Source: Treponema sp. (GTDB lineage: Bacteria > Spirochaetota > Spirochaetia > Treponematales > Treponemataceae). Taken from it: a stretch of DNA of 8,514 nt. The stretch lies in NCBI GenBank assembly GCA_024699205.1, contig JAILQA010000203.1:1-8514 (forward strand), in the 5' to 3' direction. Below the pieces are notes generated by a model. The model made no database searches, was not told the DNA's origin, and saw only the letters and a program-made list of their open reading frames with translations. Below, piece after piece: positions 1 to 5,805 of this stretch. Each line of letters begins with the position of its first letter. Within the stretch, counting starts at the first letter, position 1. Position numbers and translations under genes: made by a program.

Positions 1-830
1 TGTCTAAAGCTCTTAACCGCTTTACAAAAGAAGACCCTACATTCCGTGTATATACAGATCCAGAATCTAATGAAACAATCATTAAAGGTATGGGTGAGCT
101 TCACCTCGACGTTTATGTTGAACGTATGAAGCGCGAATACAACTGTGAAGTAATTACAGGTCAGCCACAGGTTGCTTACCGTGAATCTATTACTGCTCAG
201 GGTGATTTCAACTACACTCACAAAAAGCAGTCTGGTGGTTCTGGTCAGTACGGTCGTGTTGCTGGATTTATGGAACCAGATACAGAGAAAGATTACGAAT
301 TTGTTGACTCTATTAAGGGTGGTGCAATTCCTAACGAATTCATTCCTTCTTGTGATAAAGGTTTCCAGAGAGCTATGAAAGAAGGTTCTTTGATTGGAGC
401 TCCTATTGTTGGTGTTAAGATTACTATCAATGATGGTCAGTCACACCCTGTAGACTCTAATGATAACGCCTTCCAGACAGCAGCTATTGGTGCTTTCCGC
501 GAAGGTTATATGAAGGCAAAACCTGTTATTCTTGAACCAATCATGAAAGTTCAGATGACAGCTCCAACAGAATTCCAGGGTAACTTGTTCGGTCTTATCA
601 ACCAGCGCCGTGGTGTTATTGTTGATTCAACTGATGAAAACAACACTTCTACTGTAAACGCAGAAGTTCCACTTTCAGAAATGTTCGGATTCTCTACTAT
701 CCTCCGTTCTTCTACTCAGGGTAAGGGTGAATTCACAATGGAATTTGAAAAATATGGTAAAGTTCCAAATGCAGTTTCTGAAGAACTTCAGGCTAAATAC
801 AAGGAAGCAAGAGCTGCAAAGGCTAAATAG
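1..830 (+). CDS. fusA: Elongation factor G, C-terminal part (spdEFG1 / mitochondrial EF-G1-like), 5' end outside window
   Basis: This is the translocation GTPase of the ribosome; only the last 275 residues are visible, read from base 3 to the TAG at 828-830. The GTP-binding domain lies outside the window. Visible residues 1-40 are the end of domain III, with GMGELHLDV at 29-37. Domain IV follows, with [13 protein letters not shown] at 72-84 and the tip histidine in SHPVDSN (H148). Domain V contains [17 protein letters not shown] and the INQRRGVI strand at 199-206. The THKKQSGG and [15 protein letters not shown] segments resemble mitochondrial EF-G1 more than typical E. coli-type EF-G. From family knowledge, this points to the spdEFG1 clade found in spirochaetes, planctomycetes and delta-proteobacteria, so a second EF-G (spdEFG2, ribosome recycling) is expected elsewhere in the genome. 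The EF-G assignment is very secure; the subtype is from remembered family sequences. Transcription ends at the hairpin just downstream. Confidence 0.96.
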   Translation, partial: SKALNRFTKEDPTFRVYTDPESNETIIKGMGELHLDVYVERMKREYNCEVITGQPQVAYRESITAQGDFNYTHKKQSGGSGQYGRVAGFMEPDTEKDYEFVDSIKGGAIPNEFIPSCDKGFQRAMKEGSLIGAPIVGVKITINDGQSHPVDSNDNAFQTAAIGAFREGYMKAKPVILEPIMKVQMTAPTEFQGNLFGLINQRRGVIVDSTDENNTSTVNAEVPLSEMFGFSTILRSSTQGKGEFTMEFEKYGKVPNAVSEELQAKYKEARAAKAK

Positions 831-861
831 TAATATTTTAGTTTATTGCACTTAATTGCAT

Positions 862-900
862 AAAAAAGGAAGTTTGTTTATAACAGACTTCCTTTTTTTT
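862..900 (+). terminator. Intrinsic terminator of the EF-G gene
   Basis: A 13-bp stem is formed by 866-878 (AAGGAAGTTTGTT) and 882-894 (AACAGACTTCCTT), with one G-U wobble and a 3-nt loop. An A-run precedes it and eight T residues (893-900) follow. It lies 35 bp after the EF-G stop and separates that gene from the next transcription unit. Confidence 0.93.
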
Positions 901-929
901 ACTTTCTTTTTTGATTTTTAGTTGTTTTC

Positions 930-958
930 TTGGGTTTCCGTGTTATTATATATATAAC
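930..958 (+). promoter_or_regulatory. Candidate sigma-70-type promoter for the P-loop gene
   Basis: TTGGGT at 930-935 and TATAAC at 953-958 are separated by 17 bp. The predicted transcript start near 965 leaves a leader of about 22 nt that includes the AAGGAG ribosome-binding site at 973-978. The -35 match is only partial, but the upstream terminator makes a promoter here necessary. Confidence 0.5.
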
Positions 959-986
959 AAGACTAATTAAATAAGGAGCGTACATT

Positions 987-1649
987 ATGGAAAAAGAAGA
1001 TTTATTCACACACAGCCCTGTTCGTTATTTTGACAAAGCAACCAGCGCCGGACTTAAAGACGGACAGTTAGGGCTTATAACATCAAAAAAAGGATTGGGG
1101 AAAACTTCAATTCTTGTTCAATTCGGATTGGACAATCTTTTAAATAACAAGGCATTGGTTCATGTTTCATTCGATCAGAAATCTTCAAATGTAATTTCAT
1201 GGTATTCAAGCATTCTTTCAGAAATCGCCAAGAAAAAAAATCTTAAAGTAGAAAACGTTGCTGATGAAATTATGAAAAACAGAACCATCTTAAACTTTAA
1301 TCAGGAAACATTTACACTTCCAAAAGTAGTAAATACGATTAAAGCATTAAAAGAAGGTGGAAGTAACATTCAGACAATCGTAGTTGACGGTCTTGATCTC
1401 GCAGCAGTTACTACAGAAGATTTGAATTGTTTCAAGGAATTTATTGAAACTGAAAAACTGGTAGCATGGTTCAGTTATACAAATGAATCTGGTTTATTGA
1501 GCGAAACTCTTGCCGCAGATAAACTTGAAGCATTTACAACTGTTGGTCACATTTTCCCTAATGGTGGAAATCTTTATCTTGGAATTTTGAAGAATGGAGA
1601 TGGAAAAGTTTATTTGGACGCCAAAACACTTTTGATGACAAATAAGTAA
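987..1649 (+). CDS. Small RecA/KaiC-like P-loop protein of unknown function
   Basis: This 220-residue protein is one compact P-loop domain. The start is well supported: AAGGAG at 973-978 lies 8 nt before the ATG. SKKGLGKTS (residues 33-41) is a Walker A-type loop in which the first glycine of GxxxxGK[ST] is a serine. A predicted strand ending VHVSFDQ (58-64) resembles the beta-strand after the P-loop helix in KaiC/RecA-like ATPases, and TIVVD (130-134) is a good Walker B with D134. No signal peptide or membrane segment is present, so it should be cytoplasmic. It has its own promoter and terminator, which suggests a monocistronic unit. It could be a conserved treponemal ATPase or a KaiC-like protein that binds but does not hydrolyse ATP. 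I do not recognise the specific family and assign no pathway. The gene call is secure; the fold call is moderate. Confidence 0.85.
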   Translation: MEKEDLFTHSPVRYFDKATSAGLKDGQLGLITSKKGLGKTSILVQFGLDNLLNNKALVHVSFDQKSSNVISWYSSILSEIAKKKNLKVENVADEIMKNRTILNFNQETFTLPKVVNTIKALKEGGSNIQTIVVDGLDLAAVTTEDLNCFKEFIETEKLVAWFSYTNESGLLSETLAADKLEAFTTVGHIFPNGGNLYLGILKNGDGKVYLDAKTLLMTNK

Positions 1650-1670
1650 TTTTCCTGTTTTTATATAAAG

Positions 1671-1717
1671 AAAGGGGCAGTCCTCTTAGTCTTATGACTA
1701 AAAGGACTGCCCCTTTT
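1671..1717. terminator. Long hairpin terminator, probably bidirectional between convergent genes
   Basis: A perfect 14-bp arm pair (AAAGGGGCAGTCCT at 1671-1684 with 1703-1716) is extended, after one C/A mismatch, by a further 6 bp (TTAGTC/GACTAA) closed by a TTAT loop. On the + strand the stem ends in four T residues. On the - strand it is followed by a T-rich CTTTATATAA. It sits 21 bp after the P-loop gene and 20 bp before the end of the convergent membrane-protein gene, so it can serve both. Confidence 0.88.
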
Positions 1718-1737
1718 GTATTAACTTACATTTGTTT

Positions 1738-2559
1738 TTATTGCTCTTTCCAAGGGAAAATAAAACTTTTTAGTTTTCTTGGTCCCAAAGTTTCGCGATC
1801 CTCATAAATTAAATCTTCCCAAGGAATCTGTCTGCGTTCTTTTTTTGTTTTAAGTTCCGGATGTTCTTCCAGATAATCATATTTATAAAGTCGGATTCTT
1901 AAAGCATTCTGAGTATTTATCAAGATTCCGGCGATTGAAGGCAATATACCAATAAAAAGAATTGAAATTATTACTGCAATAAAATTATTCAAGGCCATCA
2001 AAATTGAAAAACCAGTATTATCAAAAAATATAATAAAGCACTTTTTCAAAATTTTTCTGAAATTATTATGCATTGCACTTCGGATAGGGATAAACCACTG
2101 CAGAGAAAGGAAGAAAAATACATCGACCCAAACCAGCAAAGCACCGACACAAAGTCCAAGCATTGACTGCTGTTCAATAAAATAATAGTGAATACTGAAA
2201 AATGAAACAAAAACGACAGCACAAACTAAAAGAGAAAACAAAACTGCATCTTTTATTACGCCAGGAATTGCTCTAAAAAAGTCAGCGATATTAATTCCGC
2301 GGAAATCAGCTATTTTTGCTGCCTGCTCACCATAGGCAAAAGCAATAATTGAAAGAATGATTACACCTATCAGAATAATCACCGTCTGGATGCCATAAAA
2401 CAAAAGTTCCGGCATTGACTCCATAAACTTTGAAGAAAAGAAGGCACTCAAACAAACAATTCCAAGTGCGCTAAACAAAAAGATAATATTGGTTATTATT
2501 ACAGAAAGTAAATTATCCCAACCATCACAAAAATTCTTTTTTATAATAAATCCGTACAT
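1738..2559 (-). CDS. Polytopic inner-membrane protein of unknown function with a conserved-looking basic/acidic C-terminal tail
   Basis: This 273-residue protein has five or six hydrophobic segments at about residues 18-42, 53-77, 104-126, 132-155 and 182-212, the last perhaps one long or two short helices. The short N-terminus (MYGFIIKKNF) and a charged tail of about 55 residues flank the membrane part. The tail (RLYKYDYLEEHPEL... to ...SFIFPWKEQ) holds an IPWEDLIYEDRE motif. I have an impression of similar tails in other treponemal membrane proteins, but I cannot name a family, and the overall layout recalls DUF624/YesL-like proteins only loosely. No catalytic or transport motif is evident. 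The ATG at 2557-2559 has no Shine-Dalgarno sequence (AATTTACCTAT precedes it). The gene is divergent from marR and shares the terminator at 1671-1717 with its convergent neighbour. Confidence 0.82.
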   Translation of the reverse strand: MYGFIIKKNFCDGWDNLLSVIITNIIFLFSALGIVCLSAFFSSKFMESMPELLFYGIQTVIILIGVIILSIIAFAYGEQAAKIADFRGINIADFFRAIPGVIKDAVLFSLLVCAVVFVSFFSIHYYFIEQQSMLGLCVGALLVWVDVFFFLSLQWFIPIRSAMHNNFRKILKKCFIIFFDNTGFSILMALNNFIAVIISILFIGILPSIAGILINTQNALRIRLYKYDYLEEHPELKTKKERRQIPWEDLIYEDRETLGPRKLKSFIFPWKEQ

Positions 2560-2566
2560 ATAGGTA

Positions 2567-2595
2567 AATTTAATTATTATTCAGATAAAAAGCAA
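2567..2595 (-). promoter_or_regulatory. Weak candidate promoter for the membrane-protein gene, placed for a leaderless transcript
   Basis: On the - strand TTGCTT (2595-2590) and TAAATT (2572-2567) are separated by 17 bp, and 7 nt lie between the -10 and the ATG at 2559. Both hexamers are weak matches. The geometry is the same as for the two following + strand genes, which is the main reason to record it. Confidence 0.3.
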
Positions 2596-2630
2596 GGGGA
2601 AAGGACAAGAAGGTAGAAAAAGAATTAATC

Positions 2631-2659
2631 TAGACATTTTGTAACTTTGAATTTAATAT
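2631..2659 (+). promoter_or_regulatory. Candidate marR promoter, placed for a leaderless transcript
   Basis: TAGACA (2631-2636) and TAATAT (2654-2659) are spaced by 17 bp. Only 7 nt (2660-2666) separate the -10 from the ATG, so transcription would start at or next to the start codon. No Shine-Dalgarno sequence exists in the preceding TTTAATATATGCACA. Confidence 0.5.
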
Positions 2660-2666
2660 ATGCACA

Positions 2667-3098
2667 ATGAAAGAAGACATAAGGCAGAGTATTTCTAAAG
2701 TTTCGCATATACACTCGGAAGTTGCGGCATTTTTAGCGCAAAAACTATCATCGCGCGGATTACCGGAATTGATTTCTTCCCATGGTAACATTCTCTTTCA
2801 GCTTTCCATAAATGAATCCCTGACTATGGGGGAACTTGCAAAAAAAATCAACAGAGATAAATCCACGACAACCGTTTTAGTCCGCAAGCTTAAAAAAGCA
2901 GGCCTTGTAAGCGAACAAACGGCAGCAAAAGACAAACGCAACAAAATCATCACGCTTACTGAGAAAGGTCAGGAATACAACAAGATTACTGCTGATATTT
3001 CGGATAATTTGATTAAAACCTTCTATAAGGACTTTACCCCCCAAGAACAGGAGCAATTTTTCAACTTCCTTATCCGCATAGAAAAAAACTTTGAATAA
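2667..3098 (+). CDS. MarR-family winged-helix transcriptional regulator
   Basis: This 143-residue protein has the normal MarR length. N-terminal and C-terminal helices (about 1-45 and 105-143) would form the dimer interface. They flank a winged helix-turn-helix: ESLTMGELAKKINRDKSTTTVLVRKLKKAGLV (split here as residues 50-66 and 67-81) gives the two DNA-binding helices. DKRNKIITLTEKG (89-101) is the typical wing with the D-x-R pattern. Family members bind palindromic operators as dimers and release them on binding a small ligand or on oxidation; the ligand cannot be read from the sequence. Position supports control of its own promoter, the divergent membrane protein, or the transport operon 198 bp downstream. 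The ATG has no ribosome-binding site; it would become the 5' end of a leaderless mRNA. No clear terminator follows, so read-through into the operon is possible. The family call is secure; the target is inferred. Confidence 0.93.
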   Translation: MKEDIRQSISKVSHIHSEVAAFLAQKLSSRGLPELISSHGNILFQLSINESLTMGELAKKINRDKSTTTVLVRKLKKAGLVSEQTAAKDKRNKIITLTEKGQEYNKITADISDNLIKTFYKDFTPQEQEQFFNFLIRIEKNFE

Positions 3099-3102
3099 AA
3101 AA

Positions 3103-3114
3103 ATGTTGCAACAT
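3103..3114. promoter_or_regulatory. Perfect 12-bp palindrome, candidate operator
   Basis: ATGTTGCAACAT is its own reverse complement and lies 4 bp after the marR stop, overlapping the first copy of the direct repeat. Its size suits a MarR-type dimer site. The assignment rests only on symmetry and neighbourhood. Confidence 0.35.
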
Positions 3115-3193
3115 GCAGTTTTGCAAAGCAACAATACATAGTAGCAACATGCAGTTTTCAAAAATACAATTAATCGTCGCAATGTGCAGTTTT
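3108..3193 (+). repeat. Three short direct repeats between the regulator and the transport operon
   Basis: GCAACATGCAGTTTT occurs at 3108-3122 and 3144-3158, and GCAATGTGCAGTTTT at 3179-3193, giving start-to-start distances of 36 and 35 bp. The sequences between them are dissimilar. Each copy is preceded by GTN or TAN, and the first and third continue with GC. They could be operator repeats or a small dispersed intergenic repeat. The core TGCAGTTTTG also appears once at 7459-7468, at the end of the last operon gene. Confidence 0.8.
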
Positions 3194-3209
3194 GCTATGC
3201 AAAACTGCA
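3185..3209. repeat. Perfect 11-bp inverted repeat (hairpin) built on the third direct repeat
   Basis: TGCAGTTTTGC (3185-3195) and GCAAAACTGCA (3199-3209) are exact reverse complements around TAT. There is no T-run on either side, so it is not a standard intrinsic terminator. It may be a DNA-binding site, an RNA hairpin ending a marR transcript, or a repeat element. Confidence 0.75.
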
Positions 3210-3258
3210 AGCGGCGGCAGTCAAAATATTTAGTAAAAAACAGACTATCACCGCCGCT
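3210..3258. promoter_or_regulatory. GC-rich inverted repeat abutting the operon promoter
   Basis: AGCGGCGG (3210-3217) pairs with CCGCCGCT (3251-3258), and AGTC (3219-3222) with GACT (3243-3246). The right arm ends 2 bp before the -35 box. The arms are unusually GC-rich for this region, and their centres are 41 bp apart (about four helical turns). A pair of half-sites or an extruded hairpin controlling the promoter is possible; no specific protein can be named. Confidence 0.5.
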
Positions 3259-3260
3259 AC

Positions 3261-3289
3261 TTGACATTAGTTTTATATAAAACTATTCT
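3261..3289 (+). promoter_or_regulatory. Strong sigma-70-type promoter of the transport operon
   Basis: A perfect TTGACA (3261-3266) is spaced by exactly 17 bp from TATTCT (3284-3289). The predicted transcription start is at about 3296-3297, which coincides with the ATG of the first gene. The upstream inverted repeat and direct repeats are placed to influence it. No FMN riboswitch can lie between this promoter and the gene. Confidence 0.75.
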
Positions 3290-3296
3290 ATACAGC

Positions 3297-4424
3297 ATGA
3301 AACATTCAACCTTTTTTAAAATCATAACAATTAGTTCAATTTTGACACTGGCTCTTTGCTTGACTTCATGCAAAGAAAAAAAAGAAAACGGAAAAACTCA
3401 GAAAATCACTGAAAAAAATACGGAAAAGCTTGAAGAGCTCAAAACAGACACAGCAAAATCAGATACAAAAAAATCAGAAACAACTACTACATCAAATCAA
3501 AAATCAATTGCAGTTTTTGTACCAGGAATCATTGCTGACAGTCCAATTTATGCAATGCTGGCTGACGGCGTAAAATCAGCTGTAAACAAATACAACGAAG
3601 GAAAAGCCAAGGCTGACCGTGCAGAAGTTTATATTCTTGAAGCTGGAACAAATCAGGCAGAATGGAGCAAAAAAATCACAGCCCTTGCCGCACAGCAGAA
3701 ATATGATGTAATCATTTCTTCTAATCCTTCCCTCCCTGACCTTGTAGTTCCAATTGTAAAACAGTTCCCAAATCAGAAGTTCATTCTTCTTGATGCTGAA
3801 TTAAAAGGAAACAAAAATATTTTTACAATCTGCTACAATCAATATGAACAGGCTTTCCTTACAGGCTATATTGGTGGCCTTATGTCTAAATCCCACAAAA
3901 TGGCATTGATTGCTGCCCAGGAATACCCTGTTATGAATAATATTCTTCTTCCATATTTTGAAAAAGGCGGAAAGGAAGCAAACAAAAAGACCACCGTTGA
4001 TTTTAGAGTTGTTGGAAACTGGTATGATGCAAACAAGGGTGCAGTTCTTGCTGATTCAGTAATTGAAAACGGAGTTGATGTAATTCTTCCAATCTGCGGT
4101 GGTGCTTCACAGGGAGTTATCAATTCAGCTGTAAATCATAAGGTTTACGTAACCTGGTTTGATAATAATGGCTTTGAAAAAGCTCCTGGAACAATCATTT
4201 CAAGTTCAATTCTCAAACAGAAAGAAATGGCCTCAATTGCTACAGAAAACTATTTAAGCGGACTTACAGTCTGGGGAAATGCAGATATGGTTGGAGTTAG
4301 CGACGGCTTTGTTGATTTTGTCCAGGATGATCCATTGTATATTCAGACTGTTCCTGCAAATATCAGGAATAAAATGAAAAAAATGGTTGAATCCATCCGA
4401 AGCGGAAATTACAAAGTACAATAA
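3297..4424 (+). CDS. rfuA: BMP-family substrate-binding lipoprotein, probably riboflavin receptor RfuA
   Basis: This 375-residue protein is the receptor of an ABC importer. It begins with a lipoprotein signal peptide: charged MKHSTFFK, a hydrophobic core (9-21) and lipobox LTSC, with lipidation expected at C25. A Lys/Glu/Thr-rich tether (26-70) then leads to the two-lobed binding domain that starts at KSIAVFVPG. Typical features are ADSPIYAMLADGVKSAV, LEAGTNQAEW, ISSNPSLP, GNWYDANKGAVLADSV and PICGGASQGVI. The family is BMP/PnrA (TmpC). My recollection of T. pallidum Tp0298 (RfuA, riboflavin-binding) matches these stretches better than PnrA does, but no alignment could be run. A purine nucleoside receptor is the main alternative. 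The start at 3297 is preferred to the in-frame TTG at 3261, which is the -35 box and would bury the signal peptide. There is no Shine-Dalgarno sequence. The next gene starts 4 bp after the stop. Confidence 0.8.
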   Translation: MKHSTFFKIITISSILTLALCLTSCKEKKENGKTQKITEKNTEKLEELKTDTAKSDTKKSETTTTSNQKSIAVFVPGIIADSPIYAMLADGVKSAVNKYNEGKAKADRAEVYILEAGTNQAEWSKKITALAAQQKYDVIISSNPSLPDLVVPIVKQFPNQKFILLDAELKGNKNIFTICYNQYEQAFLTGYIGGLMSKSHKMALIAAQEYPVMNNILLPYFEKGGKEANKKTTVDFRVVGNWYDANKGAVLADSVIENGVDVILPICGGASQGVINSAVNHKVYVTWFDNNGFEKAPGTIISSSILKQKEMASIATENYLSGLTVWGNADMVGVSDGFVDFVQDDPLYIQTVPANIRNKMKKMVESIRSGNYKVQ

Positions 4425-4428
4425 GAGA

Positions 4429-5805
4429 ATGAATATTGAATTAAAAAATATCTGCATGTGTTTTTCCCGTAAAAAGGTTCTTGACGGTGTAAACATAACT
4501 TTTGAAGAAGGAAAAATACATGCCCTGCTTGGGGATAACGGAGCCGGAAAATCTACGCTTGCAAATATTCTTAACGGAGAACTCAAGCCTACTTCCGGTT
4601 CTATTCTGATTGACGGCAAGGAAACCCTTCTTAAAAATGCAAAACAGGCTATTCAACACGGAATATCCTACGTTCATCAGACGCCGGTTCTGGCAGAATC
4701 AATTTCCATTAAGGAAAATGTTTTTTTAGGGCTGGATAAAAAAAGCAGAGCGCAATTCAATATTCTTTCAAAAATTTGGCTTAATGATTTTGAACCTTCA
4801 AAACTAGTGAAGAATGTAGGGTCAGATACAAAGTTTTTTATTGCACTTATGAGTGCGCTTTTAAAAAATCCAAAATTTCTTATTCTGGATGAACCGACTG
4901 CCCTACTCGATGAAAAACAGAGAGAATATTTATTTAGAAACCTAAAATCTCTGGCAGATTGTGGTTTAAATATTCTTATAATAACCCATAATTTTGATGA
5001 AGCTGAAAAATACTGCAATTCAATTGTCAGGCTCGAAGACGGCAAAATAATTGATTTTCTGGCTCCAAAGCAGGCAAATATAGTTCCCGGGCTAAAAAAA
5101 AACTACTCTAAAAATTTGACCTTCATTTTTGAAAATCTCACGGCAAGACCTTTGAATACGCCTTCAATTTTTAATGCTGGCTTTTCAGTAAGTGGTCAGA
5201 AAATTGTGCTTATTAAGGGATTGCCGGAAGACGGGCTTATAACATTGGAAAATTTGATTACTGGCTTTTACAAGGACAAGTGCGAAGGAAATCTGAAAAT
5301 CACAAAAAATGGCGAAGAATTGTACAACAATTCTCTAAAAAGTCCATTTTATTCAACTAAACTGCTAAGAAAAGGTATAAAACTAAAGGATGGAAATTCA
5401 ATAAGAGCTGGAATAATTCCGACAGACAGAAAATATCGGGCATCAAATCCAGAACTTACTATCGAACAGATAATAAAAGCCGAGCTTAAAGAGGCAGATG
5501 TAAACAAAATCATCTCACTTGCAGATATTGATATTCAGCCCTCTGAAAAAGCTGTAAATCTTTCGGGGGGAATGTTACAAAGGCTGATTCTAACACGAGA
5601 ACTTTATCCTAAACCCCAGCTTCTTATTTTATGTCAGCCACTGCAGGGATTAGATGTTATGGCTTGTGAAATAACCTGCGAAAAAATAGTAAAAGCCGCA
5701 GAGGAAGGCGCTGCCGTCATAATTTTATCTTCTTCTGATTTTACCTCCGTACTGTGTAACCAAAAGTTCATTCTTAAAAACGGAAAACTGGAGAAGGTCA
5801 GATGA
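4429..5805 (+). CDS. rfuB: Double-domain ABC transporter ATPase with complementary loss of motifs (RfuB-like)
   Basis: This 458-residue protein is two fused nucleotide-binding domains, as in RbsA/NupA-type importers, and energises the receptor and permeases encoded around it. Domain 1 (1-215) keeps Walker A GDNGAGKST (35-43), Q-loop Q84, Walker B FLILDEP (150-156) and H187. Its signature LSGGQ is replaced by VGSDT (130-134). Domain 2 (about 230-458) keeps LSGGM (378-382) and the IPTDR element. Its Walker A position reads GLPEDGLIT (264-272) without lysine, Walker B reads LLILCQP (398-404), and the switch histidine is serine. Together they can still form one complete ATP site: Walker A/B of domain 1 with the signature of domain 2. 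The protein is shorter than typical members (about 500 residues). The ATG has no clear Shine-Dalgarno sequence and follows the rfuA stop by 4 bp, so translational coupling is likely. It overlaps the next gene by ATGA. The symbol is inferred from operon order. Confidence 0.85.
   Translation: MNIELKNICMCFSRKKVLDGVNITFEEGKIHALLGDNGAGKSTLANILNGELKPTSGSILIDGKETLLKNAKQAIQHGISYVHQTPVLAESISIKENVFLGLDKKSRAQFNILSKIWLNDFEPSKLVKNVGSDTKFFIALMSALLKNPKFLILDEPTALLDEKQREYLFRNLKSLADCGLNILIITHNFDEAEKYCNSIVRLEDGKIIDFLAPKQANIVPGLKKNYSKNLTFIFENLTARPLNTPSIFNAGFSVSGQKIVLIKGLPEDGLITLENLITGFYKDKCEGNLKITKNGEELYNNSLKSPFYSTKLLRKGIKLKDGNSIRAGIIPTDRKYRASNPELTIEQIIKAELKEADVNKIISLADIDIQPSEKAVNLSGGMLQRLILTRELYPKPQLLILCQPLQGLDVMACEITCEKIVKAAEEGAAVIILSSSDFTSVLCNQKFILKNGKLEKVR

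Noticed and set aside
3108..3193. Small CRISPR array
   Set aside because: Repeats are only 15 bp, the third is diverged, the intervals are about 20 bp, there are three copies only, and no cas genes are near.
3185..3209. Intrinsic terminator for marR
   Set aside because: The hairpin is perfect but no T-run follows it on the + strand, so termination there is doubtful.
2877..3267. Minus-strand open frames over the end of marR and the repeat region (2877-3182 and 3070-3267)
   Set aside because: The first largely overlaps marR antisense, the products are low-complexity Cys/Leu-rich sequences generated by the repeats, and there is no ribosome-binding site.
3261..3296. In-frame TTG start for the lipoprotein, 12 codons upstream of the ATG
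   Set aside because: The TTG is the first three bases of a perfect TTGACA -35 box, there is no ribosome-binding site, and the extension would put extra residues in front of a textbook lipoprotein signal peptide.
3099..3296. FMN riboswitch (RFN element) upstream of the putative riboflavin transporter
   Set aside because: The region upstream of the promoter lacks the multi-stem layout and conserved AGGGGCAG-type segments, and the promoter leaves no transcribed leader. The GGGGCAG at 1674 belongs to a terminator elsewhere.
4387..4428. In-frame TTG start for the ATPase, 14 codons upstream
   Set aside because: It would overlap the end of the lipoprotein gene, and the added residues lie before the normal ABC N-terminus (MNIELKNICMCF), which begins at the ATG at 4429.
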